A program made the translations under genes and the position numbers. Shown here one piece after another: positions 4,968-5,804 of a stretch of DNA of 5,804 bases. The DNA is from Nitrospirota bacterium (GTDB lineage: Bacteria; Nitrospirota; Nitrospiria; Nitrospirales; Nitrospiraceae), in contig SCVQ01000459.1 in the NCBI GenBank assembly GCA_004296865.1, forward strand, positions 1 to 5,804. Reading direction: 5' to 3'. A model generated the notes under the pieces. The model did not search any database and was not told the DNA's origin. It worked only from the letters and a program-made list of their open reading frames with translations. Numbering within the stretch: the first letter of the stretch is position 1; each line of letters starts with the position of its first letter.

Positions 4968-5804
4968 TCACCCCCGACGGCCGCCGGGGACACCGACATA
5001 CTCGCCTTCGGCCGCCATCGCCGGCTTGGCCGGCACCGGCGTAACGGCGCTCGTTCCCGCCGCCGCAGCCGTCGGCTCTGCCTTGGCTCCAGTCGGCCGG
5101 CGCTTCTTGCCGAAGAAGCCGGCGCTGACGATCCCCACCTCGTAAAACACATACATCGGAACCGCCATCAAACACTGGTTGAACGGATCGGGGGTGGGAG
5201 TCAGGATCGCTGCCACGAGAAACGCGCCGAGGAAGGCCCACTTGCGGTAGCGCTTCAGGAACGGCGCATCCACCCAACCCAGCTTGGCCATCAGCGTGAT
5301 CGCCAGCGGCACCTCGAAAATCAGCCCGAAGACGAGCAGGAACCAGAGCGCGAAGCCGACATACTGTGCAATGGAAATCTGCGGAATGAACCCGGCGTTT
5401 ACCCCGTAGGAGATCAGGAAGTTCAACGCGAAGGGCAGGACGAAGAAAAACGAAAACAGGATTCCGGCGTAGAAAGCCAGGGTGCTGATCAGCACGAAGG
5501 GCCCCACAAAACGCCGCTCCTGGGCATGCAGACCCGGCACCACGAACTGCCAGACCTCCCACAGCACGTAGGGGGTGGCCAGCACCAAGGCGAAGAGGCC
5601 GGCCACCTTCACGTTCTGCCACAGCGCTTCGGCCGGAGCCAGAAAGACGAACGGGATCAACGGCAGGTCGGTGGGAACCCAGGTGAGCGACCCTGGGATG
5701 AACATGTTCTGCAACGGGACGCGCAGCCATTGCACCAACTGGTCCGCGAAGAAAAACGTCCCCACGAACACGATCCCCACGATCACGACCGCGCGGGTCA
5801 GCCG
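4968..5804 (-). CDS. tatC: TatC, twin-arginine translocase receptor subunit (5' end missing)
   Basis: TatC is the polytopic membrane protein that recognises twin-arginine signal peptides and, with TatA/TatB-type partners, exports folded cofactor-loaded proteins. The visible 278 residues begin RLTRAV, within the conserved N-terminal ELRxRL region, so only roughly 10-25 residues are lost beyond the window edge; the GTG at 5786 is not the real start. Conserved features include APAEALWQNVKVAGLFAL and TPYVLWEVWQFVVPGL, ERR (E96, matching E. coli E103), FEVP (E164, matching E170), and TPTPDPFNQ near the last helix. Hydrophobic stretches account for the six expected membrane helices. After the last helix comes a tail of about 45-50 residues rich in Ala, Pro and Gly, beginning KKRRP, probably cytoplasmic. 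No tatA/tatB is in the window. mogA follows after 8 nt. Confidence 0.96.
   Translation of the reverse strand, partial: RLTRAVVIVGIVFVGTFFFADQLVQWLRVPLQNMFIPGSLTWVPTDLPLIPFVFLAPAEALWQNVKVAGLFALVLATPYVLWEVWQFVVPGLHAQERRFVGPFVLISTLAFYAGILFSFFFVLPFALNFLISYGVNAGFIPQISIAQYVGFALWFLLVFGLIFEVPLAITLMAKLGWVDAPFLKRYRKWAFLGAFLVAAILTPTPDPFNQCLMAVPMYVFYEVGIVSAGFFGKKRRPTGAKAEPTAAAAGTSAVTPVPAKPAMAAEGEYVGVPGGRRG

Noticed and set aside
4489..5730. Apparent 413-residue protein fused upstream of MogA
   Set aside because: The upstream part is an out-of-frame reading of tatC. MogA similarity starts exactly at the ATG at 4959, with a ribosome site before it.

Overview
This 5.8 kb, GC-rich window is densely packed with genes, all on the minus strand. 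It reads like part of a chromosomal operon from a free-living bacterium with a respiratory, multiheme-cytochrome lifestyle. The gene content and protein style remind me most of Nitrospirota (Nitrospira-like). That is recollection of family resemblance, not something the sequence proves.

In transcription order (right to left) it holds: tatC, cut at its 5' end by the window edge; a MogA/MoaB-type molybdopterin adenylyltransferase gene; an Mrp/NBP35/ApbC-type Fe-S carrier ATPase gene; moeA (molybdenum insertase); mobB; a membrane-anchored NapC/NirT-like cytochrome c with six CxxCH haem sites; an ABC transporter ATPase gene; and the first 13 codons of a further gene, probably the ABC-2 permease partner. 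Spacing is tight from mrp to the cytochrome gene (7 nt, 21 nt, then an ATGA overlap) and between tatC and mogA (8 nt). Three gaps are longer: 80, 88 and 81 nt.

The first five genes form a coherent maturation set. MogA and MoeA carry out the last steps of molybdenum cofactor synthesis, MobB binds GTP and assists cofactor modification, Mrp handles Fe-S clusters, and TatC exports folded cofactor-loaded proteins. The likely client is a Tat-exported molybdenum/iron-sulfur oxidoreductase encoded elsewhere, with the multiheme cytochrome as a possible electron partner.

The most unusual signal lies between the genes. All three gaps of about 80 nt are filled by tracts with a 7-nt period that are also inverted repeats. 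Each tract has its own unit sequence (about GGCnATA, GCTnnnn and CGTnATG on the minus strand). In two cases the repeat supplies the upstream gene's stop codon, and in one it runs into the next gene's Shine-Dalgarno. No promoter, RNA gene, CRISPR array or insertion sequence was recognised.
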